64,000 nt of DNA, from positions 62,001-126,000 of the forward strand of contig NZ_QDGZ01000001.1 of the NCBI RefSeq assembly GCF_003076135.1, written 5' to 3'. Under the pieces are notes generated by a model. It made no database searches and was not told the DNA's origin. It saw only the letters and a program-made list of their open reading frames with translations. Both the position numbers and the translations under genes were made by a program. This document shows, piece after piece, positions 9,136 through 17,570 of this stretch. This stretch comes from Nocardioides gansuensis (GTDB lineage: Bacteria; Actinomycetota; Actinomycetes; Propionibacteriales; Nocardioidaceae). Position 1 is the first letter of the stretch; each line of letters opens with the position of its first letter.

Positions 9136-10178
9136 CCAGCCCCACCCCGCCCCGTCGTGGCCTCGGTCGTGGCCTCGGCTCCCTGATCCCCACGGCGCCC
9201 CCGCAGCGGGTCGCGCCGCCCGAGGGCGAGCCGACGAACGGCACCGGACCCGCCGGCGGCCTCCCGGTCGATGGCACGTCCCGTGAGGCGACCGGCACGA
9301 CGGAGGCCCCAGCCCCGGGTGCTGACGGCACGGGCCCCGCGACTCCTGCGCACGCCGGTCAGGTGGACGGGTCCTACTTCGCAGAGCTGCCCATCGCGTC
9401 GGTGCGGCCGAACGCCCGCCAGCCCCGCCAGGTCTTCGACGAGGAGGCCCTCGCCGAGCTGGTCCACTCGATCCGCGAGGTGGGTCTCCTCCAGCCGGTC
9501 GTCGTACGCCGCTCGGGAGACGACGACTACGAGCTGATCATGGGTGAGCGCCGGTGGCGCGCCTCCCAGCAGGCCGGTCTCGCGACCATCCCGGCGATCG
9601 TCCGCGACACCGAGGACACCGACATGCTCCGGGACGCGCTCCTGGAGAACCTGCACCGCTCCCAGCTCAACCCGCTCGAGGAGGCGGCCGCCTACGGCCA
9701 GCTCCTGGAGGACTTCGGCTGCACCCACGACGAGCTCGCCCAGCGGATCGGCCGCTCGCGCCCCCAGATCAGCAACACCCTGCGCCTGCTGAAGCTCTCC
9801 CCGGCCGTCCAGCGCCGGGTCGCCGCAGGCGTGCTGTCGGCCGGGCACGCCCGGGCCCTGCTGTCCATCGATGACGCCGACCTCCAGGACCGGCTCGCCT
9901 CCCGCGTCGTCGCCGAGGGCATCAGCGTGCGCGGCCTGGAGGAGATCGTCTCCACCGGCCCCAGCCAGTCCTCGTCCAGCCGCTCCCCGCGCAACAAGCC
10001 GGTGGCCCCGGGGCTCACCGACCTGGCCGAGCGGCTCTCCGACCGGCTGGAGACCCGGGTCAAGATCGACCTCGGGAAGTCCAAGGGCAAGGTGACCGTC
10101 GAGTTCGCCTCCCTCGACGACCTGCGCCGCATCATCGACATCATCGACCCGCGCAACCGCATCGACCGCCCCATCTGA
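9132..10178 (+). CDS. parB: Chromosome partitioning protein ParB
   Basis: This 348-aa CTP-dependent DNA clamp loads at parS. The N-terminus [13 protein letters not shown] is the usual ParA-stimulating patch. The ParB/Srx nuclease-like domain includes [37 protein letters not shown] and [14 protein letters not shown]. The helix-turn-helix [18 protein letters not shown] reads parS. The C-terminal dimerisation segment ends [11 protein letters not shown]. The ATG overlaps the parA stop (ATGA). Confidence 0.97.
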   Translation: MTSPTPPRRGLGRGLGSLIPTAPPQRVAPPEGEPTNGTGPAGGLPVDGTSREATGTTEAPAPGADGTGPATPAHAGQVDGSYFAELPIASVRPNARQPRQVFDEEALAELVHSIREVGLLQPVVVRRSGDDDYELIMGERRWRASQQAGLATIPAIVRDTEDTDMLRDALLENLHRSQLNPLEEAAAYGQLLEDFGCTHDELAQRIGRSRPQISNTLRLLKLSPAVQRRVAAGVLSAGHARALLSIDDADLQDRLASRVVAEGISVRGLEEIVSTGPSQSSSSRSPRNKPVAPGLTDLAERLSDRLETRVKIDLGKSKGKVTVEFASLDDLRRIIDIIDPRNRIDRPI

Positions 10179-10369
10179 GTCGGCTCCCACGGCCGCTGTC
10201 CGCGGGACGTCAGACGTTGGGCCGGGACCGGGGCTGATGCAGGTGCGTACGACGCTCGGGCGGCCGAGGTGGTCGAACGGTGTGCACCGACATGCGACGG
10301 CCCGCGGGACGTCGTAAGCGGCGGCATCGCCGGTTGGCAGAGCCGAAGCCGCACGGCCCCAAGGCCATA

Positions 10370-10401
10370 TGTCGATAAAACGACATGTCGATAGAGCGAC
10401 G
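10370..10401. repeat. Two tandem 16-bp inverted repeats, TGTCG-N6-CGACR
   Basis: Unit 1 (10370-10385) is TGTCGATAAAACGACA and unit 2 (10386-10401) is TGTCGATAGAGCGACG; they abut exactly. A further half-site TATCG follows. They lie between the convergent parB and acyltransferase genes, close to the end of the latter, so a classic promoter operator is unlikely. A looser relative (TGTCG...CGACA, spacer of 16) occurs near 41035 upstream of dnaB. The rest of the 10179-10411 gap shows nothing else I can name. Confidence 0.6.
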
Positions 10402-10411
10402 TATCGCCGAG

Positions 10412-11182
10412 TCACCCAGCCTTGGCGGCGCGGGCAGCCTTGCGGCGGGCGCGCTCGCGCTTCTCCTCGACGTCCATCCGGGCGGCCTCCTCCAGCGTCG
10501 GCGCGGAGCCGCCCAGGCGGGCCGGCACCCACCAGGCGCCGGGGGGCTGCTCGTCGGCGGGATAGCGCGCGATCGCGTCGTCGAGCATCGCCGACATCCG
10601 GGCCTTCAGCTCGGCCGTCTCTGCCATCGGGTCGGCACCGGTGGGGTGGAACGGCTCCCCGACGGTGATCGAGATGGTCTTGCCGCGCGAGAAGTCCTTG
10701 GGGTGGTCCTTGGTCAGCATCCGCTGGGTGCCCCACAGGATCACCGGGACGATGGGGACGCCCGCCGCAGCGGCGATGCGCACGGCGCCGGTCTTGAACT
10801 CCTTGAGCTCCATCGCCCGCGAGATCGTCGCCTCCGGGAAGATCCCGACGGCCTCGCCGGCGCGCAGCGCCTCCACTGCGGCGTGATAGGACGCCAGTCC
10901 GTCGCCGCGGTCCACCTGGATGTGGTGCAGCGAGCGCATGAACGGGCCGCCGACCACGTGGTCGAAGATCTCCCGCTTGGCCATGAAGCGCACGAGCCGC
11001 TTCGACGGGTTGGCCGCCAGCCCGCCGTACACGAAGTCGACGTAGCCGATGTGGTTGTAGACGAGCAGCACGCCGCCCGTGCGCGGCACGTGCTCGGTGC
11101 CGGTCATGGTGAACCGCTGGCCGAGGGCCCTGAAGGCCGCCTTCGCGGTGAGGATGACGGGGGGATAGGTGAGGTCGCGCAT
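10412..11182 (-). CDS. 1-acyl-sn-glycerol-3-phosphate acyltransferase family protein
   Basis: This 256-aa protein of the PlsC/LPLAT fold is likely to transfer a fatty acyl chain to a lysophospholipid at the membrane. Block 1, the catalytic HX4D, is NHIGYVD; block 3 is GIFPEATIS and block 4 is PVILWGTQRM. The Lys/Arg-rich C-terminus is normal for this actinobacterial subgroup. It converges on parB. The exact acyl acceptor cannot be read from the sequence. Confidence 0.9.
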   Translation of the reverse strand: MRDLTYPPVILTAKAAFRALGQRFTMTGTEHVPRTGGVLLVYNHIGYVDFVYGGLAANPSKRLVRFMAKREIFDHVVGGPFMRSLHHIQVDRGDGLASYHAAVEALRAGEAVGIFPEATISRAMELKEFKTGAVRIAAAAGVPIVPVILWGTQRMLTKDHPKDFSRGKTISITVGEPFHPTGADPMAETAELKARMSAMLDDAIARYPADEQPPGAWWVPARLGGSAPTLEEAARMDVEEKRERARRKAARAAKAG

Positions 11183-11227
11183 GTCGGGGAGCCTAGGGCG
11201 TACGCCGCGGCGCGGGGAGTGCCCGTA

Positions 11228-12451
11228 TCAGCGACGAGTCGCCAGGAAGTCGGCGATCCGGCCGATCGCCTCCTCGAGGATGCTCGCCTCGGGCAGCGTG
11301 ACGAGACGGAAGTGGTCGGGGCGCGTCCAGTTGAAGCCGGTGCCGTGGGTGACCAGGATCTTCTTGGCGCGCAGCAGGTCGAGCACGAACTCCTGGTCGT
11401 CCTCGATCTCGTAGACCTCGGGGTCGAGGCGGGGGAAGCAGTAGAGCGCGCCGCGGGGGCGGACGTTGGAGACGCCGGGGATCTCGTTGAGCAGCCGGTT
11501 GGCGAGCATCGACTGCTCGTAGAAGCGGCCGCCGGGGACGATCAGCTCCTCGACCGACTGGTAGCCGCCGAGCGCCGTCTGGATCGCGTGCTGGGCGGGC
11601 ACGTTGGGACACATCCGCATGTTGGCGATCAGGGTGAGGCCCTCGAGGAAGTCGGTGGCGAGCTCCTTGGGACCCGAGACCATCAGCCAGCCGGCGCGGT
11701 AGCCACAGACCCGGTAGGCCTTGGAGAGGCCGCTGAAGGTCAGGCAGAGGACGTCGTTGCCGGCGAAGGTGGCCGCGTGGTGATGCCGCGAGTCGTCGAA
11801 GATGATCTTCTCGTAGATCTCGTCGGCGAAGACGACGAGCTGGTGGCGCCGCGCGATGTCGATGAGGCCCTTGACGACCTCCTCGCTGTAGACCGCCCCG
11901 GTCGGGTTGTTGGGGTTGATGATCACCAGGCCGTGCGTGTTCTCGGTGATCTTCGACTCGATGTCGGCGAGGTCGGGGCACCAGCCGTTGGACTCGTCGC
12001 ACTCGTAGTGCACGGCCGTGCCGCCCGACAGCGTGATGGCGCCGGTCCATAGCGGGTAGTCCGGCGCCGGCACCAGGATCTCGTTGCCGTCGTCGAGGAA
12101 CGCCTGCAGCACCATCGTGATCAGCTCGGAGACACCGTTGCCGATGAAGACGTCCTCGACGCCGACGTCGCGGAGGCCGTGGGACTGGTAGTAGTGCATC
12201 ACCGCGGTGCGGGCCGACCAGATGCCCTGCGACTCGCTGTAGCCCTGCGACTCGGGCAGGTGGTGGATCATGTCGGCGATGATCTGCTCCGGCGCCTCGA
12301 AGCCGAACGGCGCGGTGTTGCCGATGTTCAGCTTCAGGATGCGGTGGCCCTCTGCCTCCAGCCGCTGGGCCTCGACGAGGATCGGTCCGCGCACGTCGTA
12401 GCGGACTCCCTGCAGCTTCTTGCTCTGTCGGATGCGGCGCACGAAAGCCAT
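11228..12451 (-). CDS. Pyridoxal phosphate-dependent class I/II aminotransferase (AlaA-like)
   Basis: This 407-aa enzyme resembles the AlaA/AspC-like group that includes alanine:2-oxoglutarate aminotransferases. Substrate contacts and cofactor motifs are visible: NIGNTAPFGF, GNGVSELI, VIINPNNPTGAVY, FADEIYEKI and the lysine-bearing SGLSKAYRVCGYRAGW. The N-terminal RRIRQSKKLQGVRYDVRGP matches the AlaA subgroup. It lies 45 nt upstream of the acyltransferase on the same strand, with a 34-bp divergent gap to the GNAT gene. Confidence 0.9.
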   Translation of the reverse strand: MAFVRRIRQSKKLQGVRYDVRGPILVEAQRLEAEGHRILKLNIGNTAPFGFEAPEQIIADMIHHLPESQGYSESQGIWSARTAVMHYYQSHGLRDVGVEDVFIGNGVSELITMVLQAFLDDGNEILVPAPDYPLWTGAITLSGGTAVHYECDESNGWCPDLADIESKITENTHGLVIINPNNPTGAVYSEEVVKGLIDIARRHQLVVFADEIYEKIIFDDSRHHHAATFAGNDVLCLTFSGLSKAYRVCGYRAGWLMVSGPKELATDFLEGLTLIANMRMCPNVPAQHAIQTALGGYQSVEELIVPGGRFYEQSMLANRLLNEIPGVSNVRPRGALYCFPRLDPEVYEIEDDQEFVLDLLRAKKILVTHGTGFNWTRPDHFRLVTLPEASILEEAIGRIADFLATRR

Positions 12452-12485
12452 CCTCTCAGGCGCACCGCGCCCCTAGCATGGGGAT

Positions 12486-13133
12486 ATGGCGCGCCGGACA
12501 GTGCACCTGACCCTCGACCACCTCGAGGAGCTCCGCGCGCCCTGCCGCTCCTGCCTGTTCTGGGAGCTCGACGCGGTCAGTCGCGCGCGGCTCGACGGCG
12601 AGGAGCCCGAGCGCGAGAAGGAGGCCTGGCTCTCCGAGGTGCTGCGCGAGTGGGGCTCCTGCGGCCGGGTCGCCATGGTCGACGGCGTCCCGGTCGGGTA
12701 CGTCGCCTACGCGCCGGCCGCCTTCGTGCCGGGAGCCGGGTCGATCCCGACCGCACCGCCCTCGCCGGACGCCGTGCTGCTCACCACCGCCTGGGTGGCG
12801 CCCGAGCACCGACGCGGCGGACTGGGCCGCCTGCTGGTGCAGGGGATGGCCCGCGACCTGGTCCAGCGCGGATTCGGCGCCGTCGAGGCGTTCGGTGACA
12901 CCCGCGGGCGGGCGGTAGGCTGCGTGCTGCCGGCGGAGTTCCTCGGCCGCGTCGGCTTCAAGACCCAGCGCGCGCACCCCACGACGCCGCGGATGCGGAT
13001 GGAGCTCCGGTCGGCCATCTCGTGGAAGGACGAGGTGGAGCAGGCCTTGGAGCGCCTCTGGGGTGCCGTGCGCCCCTCGGCAGCCCGCCCGGGTGCCACC
13101 CACGGCTCGGTCAGGCACGCAGCGCCGCGTTGA
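12486..13133 (+). CDS. GNAT family N-acetyltransferase
   Basis: This 215-aa protein has an acetyl-CoA binding core: LLTTAWVAPEHRRGGLGRLLVQGMARDL carries the R/Q-x-x-G-x-G/A type loop (RRGGLGR). The N-terminal part has a Cys pair (APCRSCLFWEL) that is not a general GNAT feature. The substrate is unknown. A GNAT-like gene in the parB-trx interval is also found in other actinobacteria. Its 3' end overlaps the convergent sigma-factor gene by 23 bp. Confidence 0.8.
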   Translation: MARRTVHLTLDHLEELRAPCRSCLFWELDAVSRARLDGEEPEREKEAWLSEVLREWGSCGRVAMVDGVPVGYVAYAPAAFVPGAGSIPTAPPSPDAVLLTTAWVAPEHRRGGLGRLLVQGMARDLVQRGFGAVEAFGDTRGRAVGCVLPAEFLGRVGFKTQRAHPTTPRMRMELRSAISWKDEVEQALERLWGAVRPSAARPGATHGSVRHAAPR

Positions 13134-14256
13134 GCCGCGCCGCCTGGCGCAGCAGGTGGTCGCGCTCGGCGAGGTTGGGCGCGGCCCGGGCCGCCTCGGC
13201 GTAGAGGCGCGCCGCCGTCACCGCGTCGCCGTCGCGCTCGCGGAGGTACGCCGAGACGGCGGTGTGGCGGGGCAGGCCGGGATCGAGCCCGGCCAGGGCC
13301 GCGAGGCCGGCCCGCGCGCCATCGGCCTCGCCCACGGCGACCGCCCGGTTGAGGCGGGCGACGGGGCTGCCGGTGAGGCGGACGAGCTCGTCGTACCACT
13401 CGACGATCTGCGGCCAGTCGGTCTCGTCGGCTCGCGCCGCGTCCGCGTGCAGCGCCGCGATCGCGGCCTGCGCCTGGAACTCGCCGAGCCGGTCCCGGGC
13501 GAGCGCGGCCTGGAGGATGTCGACGCCCTCGGCGATCATCCGGGTGTCCCACCGGCTGCGGTCCTGCTCGGCCAGGGGCACGAGACTGCCGTCCGCGCCC
13601 CAGCGGGCGGGCCGCCGCGCGTGATGGAGCAGCATCAGGGCGAGCAGGCCCGCGACCTCCTCGTGGTCGATCCTCGCCGCGAGCTCGCGGGTCAGCCGGA
13701 TGGCCTCGGCCGCGAGGTCGACGTCGCCGGAGTAGCCCTCGTTGAACACGAGGTAGAGGACCCGCAGCACCGTCCGCACGTCACCGGGCTGGTCGAACCG
13801 GACCTCGGCGACCGTGCGCTTGGCACGGCTGATGCGCTGGGCCATCGTCGGCTCCGGCACGAGGTAGGCCTGGGCGATCTGCCGCGTCGTGAGTCCTCCC
13901 ACCGCGCGGAGCGTGAGCGCCACGGCCGAGGCGGGCGTGAGGGACGGATGGGCGCAGAGGAAGTAGAGCTGCAGGGTGTCGTCGGCCGCCTCGCCCGGCC
14001 CCGGACCGGGCTCCTCCCCGACGCGCGCCTCGCGCCGCCTCCGCGAGGTGTCGGCACGGACGGTATCGAGGAACTTGCGCCACGCCACGGTGACCAGCCA
14101 GCTCTTCGGCTCCCGCGGCGGCTGCTCAGGCCACACGCGCAGCGCCTCGAGCAGGGCGTCCTGCACGGCGTCCTCGGCCGCCGCGAAGTCAGCTCCGCGG
14201 CGGACGAGGACCCCGATCACGCTGGGCGTGAGGGACCGGAGCAGCGCCTCGTCCAC
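13111..14256 (-). CDS. ECF42-type RNA polymerase sigma factor with TPR-like C-terminal extension
   Basis: This 381-aa factor is about twice the length of a plain ECF sigma. Region 2 is seen in DAVQDALLEALRVWP and SWLVTVAWRKFLDTVRAD. Region 4 carries TTRQIAQAYLVPEPTMAQRISRAKRTV. The C-terminal 200 residues (LYLVFNEGYSGD onward, with repeated helix pairs and the DRDRLGEFQAQAAIAALHA-type segment) are diagnostic of ECF42, in which the extension regulates activity instead of a separate anti-sigma. The DGPF-protein gene directly upstream is the standard partner. Its targets usually include that gene. Confidence 0.93.
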   Translation of the reverse strand: MDEALLRSLTPSVIGVLVRRGADFAAAEDAVQDALLEALRVWPEQPPREPKSWLVTVAWRKFLDTVRADTSRRRREARVGEEPGPGPGEAADDTLQLYFLCAHPSLTPASAVALTLRAVGGLTTRQIAQAYLVPEPTMAQRISRAKRTVAEVRFDQPGDVRTVLRVLYLVFNEGYSGDVDLAAEAIRLTRELAARIDHEEVAGLLALMLLHHARRPARWGADGSLVPLAEQDRSRWDTRMIAEGVDILQAALARDRLGEFQAQAAIAALHADAARADETDWPQIVEWYDELVRLTGSPVARLNRAVAVGEADGARAGLAALAGLDPGLPRHTAVSAYLRERDGDAVTAARLYAEAARAAPNLAERDHLLRQAARLNAALRA

Positions 14257-14262
14257 CGCCCG

Positions 14263-14670
14263 TCACTCCGTGACGGTCGGCGGCGCGGCCAGGAAGGGCC
14301 GCACCTCGAGCCACTCGTGGATGGGCTTGCCGCCGGCTCCGGGAGCCGCCGAAAGCTCGCCCGCGAGCTCGACCGCCCGGTCGTGGCTGTCGACGTCGAT
14401 CACCATCCAGCCCGCGATCAGGTCCTTGGTCTCGGCGAAGGGACCGTCCGTGACCGGCGGCCGGCCCTCCCCGTCGTACCGGACCCAGCTGCCCTCCGGG
14501 GACAGGGCCTGCCCGTCGACGAACTCGCCGGTGTCCTGGAGCCGGGCGGCGAAGTCCTCCATGAACTGGAAGTGGGCCGAGATCTCCTCAGGGGTCCACT
14601 GGTCCATCGGCACGTCGTTCACCGGAGCCGGGGCGCCGCGGTAGTGCTTGAGAAGCAGGTACTTGGCCAT
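14263..14670 (-). CDS. YCII-related DGPF-domain protein
   Basis: This 135-aa protein of the YCII/DGPF fold carries the motif VTDGPFAETKDLIAGW and opens MAKYLLLKHYRG. Such proteins are small alpha/beta dimers encoded beside ECF42 sigma factors, whose regulon they form; the biochemical role is unknown. It precedes the sigma gene by 6 nt, so both form one transcript. A GGAGAT ribosome binding site precedes the ATG. Confidence 0.93.
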   Translation of the reverse strand: MAKYLLLKHYRGAPAPVNDVPMDQWTPEEISAHFQFMEDFAARLQDTGEFVDGQALSPEGSWVRYDGEGRPPVTDGPFAETKDLIAGWMVIDVDSHDRAVELAGELSAAPGAGGKPIHEWLEVRPFLAAPPTVTE

Positions 14671-14720
14671 GGTTCATCTCCTTGTGCGGTGCGGCCCCTG
14701 GTGGCCGCGTTCGCACCGGG

Positions 14721-14747
14721 GACGAAGCCACCGGGCACGTCTCGACA
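14721..14747 (-). promoter_or_regulatory. Candidate ECF42 promoter (TGTCGA-N17-CGTC)
   Basis: On the minus strand TGTCGA (14747-14742) is separated by 17 bp from CGTC (14724-14721), about 50 bp before the DGPF ATG. This matches the TGTCGA / CGWC promoter reported for Streptomyces ECF42. It suggests autoregulation of the pair. Confidence 0.7.
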
Positions 14748-14789
14748 TCCCGGCTCGAGGATTCATGGACATCTTCGCCGGAGAGTGCA

Positions 14790-14824
14790 GACGGGCGCAC
14801 GACCCGATGGGTCGTGCGCCCGTC
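14790..14824. terminator. Strong hairpin between trxA and the DGPF gene
   Basis: A perfect 16-bp stem (GACGGGCGCACGACCC, 14790-14805, pairing with 14809-14824) closes a 3-nt GAT loop. It lies about 70 bp after the trxA stop, so it should end trxA transcription. There is no T tract, as is common in high-GC actinobacteria. It could also insulate the ECF42 promoter. Confidence 0.75.
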
Positions 14825-14896
14825 CGTGCCGAGCTCCGACGACTCGACTCATCCGGTGGATCGAGCCGAGTCGGTCGATCGAGCGGGGTGAAGCTC

Positions 14897-15220
14897 TCAG
14901 ATGAAGCCCTCGAGCTCCTTGAGGAGCGCGGCCTTGGGCTTCGCGCCGACGATGGACTTCACGACCTCGCCGTTCTGGTAGACGTTGATCGTCGGGATGC
15001 CCGTCACGCGGTAGTTCGACGGGGTGACCGGGTTTTCGTCCACGTTCATCTTCAGGAGCGTGATCTTCTCGCCGTGCTCGGCGTTGATCTCGTCGAGGAT
15101 CGGGGCGACCTGGCGGCACGGGCCGCACCACTCGGCCCAGAAGTCGACCAGGACAGGCTTGTCGGACTTGAGGACCTGAGCTTCGAACTCGGCGTCGGTC
15201 ACGGCGGCGATGTTGCCCAC
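14897..15220 (-). CDS. trxA: Thioredoxin
   Basis: This 107-aa cytoplasmic dithiol reductant is the standard thioredoxin length. The active site WCGPC is at 31-35, with the conserved cis-Pro in TGIPTINVY. It is reduced by the TrxB encoded 1.2 kb away, and the pair sits in the same neighbourhood as mycobacterial trxC/trxB2. A thiol-stress-type promoter precedes it. Confidence 0.97.
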   Translation of the reverse strand: MGNIAAVTDAEFEAQVLKSDKPVLVDFWAEWCGPCRQVAPILDEINAEHGEKITLLKMNVDENPVTPSNYRVTGIPTINVYQNGEVVKSIVGAKPKAALLKELEGFI

Positions 15221-15288
15221 AGCATTTCCCTTTCGTAGGTCCCGCCCGGTGGCGGGGTGTCAGCGCAGAGGCTTAGTACGTCCCAGTC

Positions 15289-15316
15289 AACACCACCGCA
15301 CGGACAGTTTGTTCCC
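15289..15316 (-). promoter_or_regulatory. Candidate SigR/SigH-type promoter of trxA
   Basis: On the minus strand GGGAAC (15316-15311) is followed after 19 bp by GTT (15291-15289), about 70 bp before the trxA start. The SigR/SigH consensus is GGGAAT/C-N18-GTT, so the spacing is one base long. A closer match precedes trxB. Confidence 0.5.
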
Positions 15317-15353
15317 AGCACCGGAGGCGTCCGGGACTGGTGATGCCACCACA

Positions 15354-15372
15354 TAGTGAAGTACCTTCACTA
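15354..15372. promoter_or_regulatory. Operator-like palindrome before marR
   Basis: A perfect inverted repeat, TAGTGAAG-TAC-CTTCACTA, ends 17 bp before the chosen marR start. MarR dimers bind such palindromes and usually repress their own operon. It covers a possible upstream GTG start, which argues that translation begins downstream. Confidence 0.75.
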
Positions 15373-15388
15373 CATGTCAGGAAGCACG

Positions 15389-15847
15389 ATGCCGCCCACC
15401 AGGGCACTGGACGGCCTGCTGGCCCTGAGCGCCCTGATGACCACCGACATACAGCGCTTCGAGCGCGAGCACGGCCTCACCACCGCGCGCGTCCACCTGC
15501 TCTGGCAGCTCGGAGCCGCCGGTCCGAGCACCCAGCGTGACCTGGCCGAGGCGCTGCGGGTCACCCCGCGCAACGTCACCGGCCTGGTCGACGGCCTCGT
15601 CGGCTCGGGCCACGTGACCCGCGAGCCGCACCCCGGCGACCGCCGCGCCACGCAGGTCACCCTCACCGCGGCCGGCAGCCGCTTCGTCACCGAGCTGCAG
15701 CGCAGCCATCAGGACCTGGCCGACCGACTCTTCGGCGACCTGCCGGAAGACCGGCTCGTGGCCTTCGTGGCCGTCCTGGACGAGACGCTCGAGCGCTTCG
15801 CCGGGCTGATGGGGGAGACAGGCGAGCAGGAAGGGACCGCATCATGA
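15389..15847 (+). CDS. MarR family transcriptional regulator
   Basis: This 152-aa winged-helix repressor has the recognition region STQRDLAEALRVTPRNVTGLVDGL followed by the wing HVTREPHPGDRRATQVTLT (DxRxxxVxLT motif). I chose ATG 15389 because AGGA lies 7 nt upstream and the operator-like palindrome lies entirely outside the gene. Starts at 15374 and 15356 are also in frame. It overlaps the next gene by 4 nt (ATGA), so the membrane protein is its likely main target. No ligand can be inferred. Confidence 0.92.
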   Translation: MPPTRALDGLLALSALMTTDIQRFEREHGLTTARVHLLWQLGAAGPSTQRDLAEALRVTPRNVTGLVDGLVGSGHVTREPHPGDRRATQVTLTAAGSRFVTELQRSHQDLADRLFGDLPEDRLVAFVAVLDETLERFAGLMGETGEQEGTAS

Positions 15848-16470
15848 CCGTCGTACGACGCGCCGCCCCGCTGCTGAAGGACGCCGTGCTGCTCGAGCTC
15901 GCGCTCTACAAGGCTCTGCTGCGCTGGCTGCTGCGCCGCCCCGACGTCCCGGCCGGCAGCACTCCGGTCGGCTACTCCCGGCTCGCGGGACCGATGATCT
16001 GGCTGTGGATCTTCGGCTCGGCCGTGGAGGTCGTCGTCCTCGACGTGGTGCTGCACCGCTGGCTGCCGTGGCTGCGGATGCCGCTGCTGGTGGTCGGGAT
16101 CTGGGGCCTGCTGTGGATGCTCGGCTTGCTGGCGTCCTACCGCGTGCGACCTCACCTGCTCACCGACACCGTGCTGCGGGTGCGCAACGGCGGCCGCACC
16201 GAGGTCGTCGTACCCCTGGAGGCCGTCGAGTCGGTGCGGACGGTCGAGCACGAGCTACCGGGCGTCATCAAGGCGGTCCACGTCGAGGACGACCTGCTGC
16301 TCGTCGGCGTGAGCAGCCGCACCAACCTCGAGCTCACGATGCGCGAGCCGACGGCGCTGCGGCTGCCCCACGGCACGGTCACGGTGAGCCGGGTGGGCCT
16401 GTGGGTGGACGAGCCGCGGGAGGTCGCCGCCCGGCTGCGGGTCAGGCGCCCGCAGACACCTCGGCGATGA
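15844..16470 (+). CDS. Membrane protein of unknown function, coupled to marR
   Basis: I do not recognise a named family in this 208-aa protein. Two hydrophobic helices lie at about 48-70 and 78-100. The remainder (about 105-200) is a soluble beta-rich segment resembling bacterial PH-like domains ([42 protein letters not shown]). The ATG overlaps the marR stop, giving translational coupling and shared regulation. Its 3' end overlaps the convergent trxB by 29 bp. Confidence 0.85.
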   Translation: MTVVRRAAPLLKDAVLLELALYKALLRWLLRRPDVPAGSTPVGYSRLAGPMIWLWIFGSAVEVVVLDVVLHRWLPWLRMPLLVVGIWGLLWMLGLLASYRVRPHLLTDTVLRVRNGGRTEVVVPLEAVESVRTVEHELPGVIKAVHVEDDLLLVGVSSRTNLELTMREPTALRLPHGTVTVSRVGLWVDEPREVAARLRVRRPQTPRR

Positions 16471-17464
16471 CGACGGCCGCCGTCTCCTCGGCCGAGCCGG
16501 CCGTCGAGGCGTGGTGGTCGAGCATCGCGATGTAGCGCTCCGCGTCGAGCGCGGCCGCGCAGCCGGTGCCGGCGGCAGTGACGGCCTGGCGGTAGTGGTG
16601 GTCGACCAGGTCGCCGGCCGCGAAGACACCGGGGATGTTGGTGGTCGTGAAGGGGTGGTTGACCAGCACGTAGCCGTCGTCGTCGAGGTCGACCTGGCCG
16701 GTCAGCAGCTCCGAGCGCGGGTCGTGGCCGATCGCGATGAACAGGCCGGTGACGTCGAGCTGGCGCTGCTCGCCGGTGACCGTGTCGCGCAGGGTGATCG
16801 ACTCGAGGCGGTCGTCGCCGTTGATCGCGGCGACCTCGGAGTTCCACACCATCTCGAGCTTGGGGTCGGCGAAGGCGCGCTCCTGCATGATCTTGGAGGC
16901 GCGCAGCTCGTCGCGGCGGTGCACCAGGTAGACCTTCGAGGCGAAGCGGGTCAGGAAGGTGGCCTCCTCCACCGCGGAGTCGCCGCCGCCGATGACCGCG
17001 ATCGCCTGGTCGCGGAAGAAGAAGCCGTCGCACGTCGCGCACCAGGAGACGCCGCGGCCGGAGAGCTCCTCCTCGCCGGGCAGGCCGAGCTTGCGGTAGC
17101 CGGAGCCCATCGCGAGGACCACGGACCGGGCCGTGTAGGTGTCGGTGGCGGTCCTCACGACCTTGATGTCGCCGGTCAGGTCGACCTCGACCACGTCGTC
17201 GGTGACCAGCTCGGCGCCGAACCGCTCCGCCTGCGCGCGCATCTCGTCCATCAGGGCCGGACCCATGATGCCGTCGCGGAAACCCGGGAAGTTCTCCACC
17301 TCGGTGGTGTTCATCAGCGCACCGCCCGCGGTGACCGAGCCCTCGAAGACCAGCGGCTTCAGCGAGGCGCGCGCGGCGTAGACCGCCGCCGTGTAGCCCG
17401 ACGGGCCCGACCCGATGATGATGACGTTGCGGGTCTGGTCATCTGCGGGGGTCTCAGGGGTCAC
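16442..17464 (-). CDS. trxB: Thioredoxin-disulfide reductase
   Basis: This 340-aa FAD/NADPH flavoenzyme reduces thioredoxin. The FAD motif is [20 protein letters not shown], the redox pair [10 protein letters not shown] and the NADPH site [15 protein letters not shown]; the family end [33 protein letters not shown] follows, in segments. I chose GTG 17464 with GAGGAG about 8 nt upstream; an upstream start would add 17 unrelated residues. About 20 extra C-terminal residues follow the fold. It lies downstream of sigM and its anti-sigma gene, as in mycobacteria. Confidence 0.96.
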   Translation of the reverse strand: MTPETPADDQTRNVIIIGSGPSGYTAAVYAARASLKPLVFEGSVTAGGALMNTTEVENFPGFRDGIMGPALMDEMRAQAERFGAELVTDDVVEVDLTGDIKVVRTATDTYTARSVVLAMGSGYRKLGLPGEEELSGRGVSWCATCDGFFFRDQAIAVIGGGDSAVEEATFLTRFASKVYLVHRRDELRASKIMQERAFADPKLEMVWNSEVAAINGDDRLESITLRDTVTGEQRQLDVTGLFIAIGHDPRSELLTGQVDLDDDGYVLVNHPFTTTNIPGVFAAGDLVDHHYRQAVTAAGTGCAAALDAERYIAMLDHHASTAGSAEETAAVVIAEVSAGA

Positions 17465-17513
17465 GACGGGGCTCCTCGGTATGGCTCGGCACAGATCAGG
17501 CGTACGACGACGC

Positions 17514-17540
17514 AACCGATCGTAGGCGAGCGATGTTCCC
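17514..17540 (-). promoter_or_regulatory. Candidate SigR/SigH-type promoter of trxB
   Basis: On the minus strand GGGAAC (17540-17535) and GTT (17516-17514) are separated by exactly 18 bp, matching the thiol-stress sigma consensus. The site lies 50 bp before the trxB start and after the anti-sigma stop. The same motif could be read by SigM. Confidence 0.65.
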
Positions 17541-17570
17541 GACGCGCGACGCGCCCACGGCGGCCGTCGC

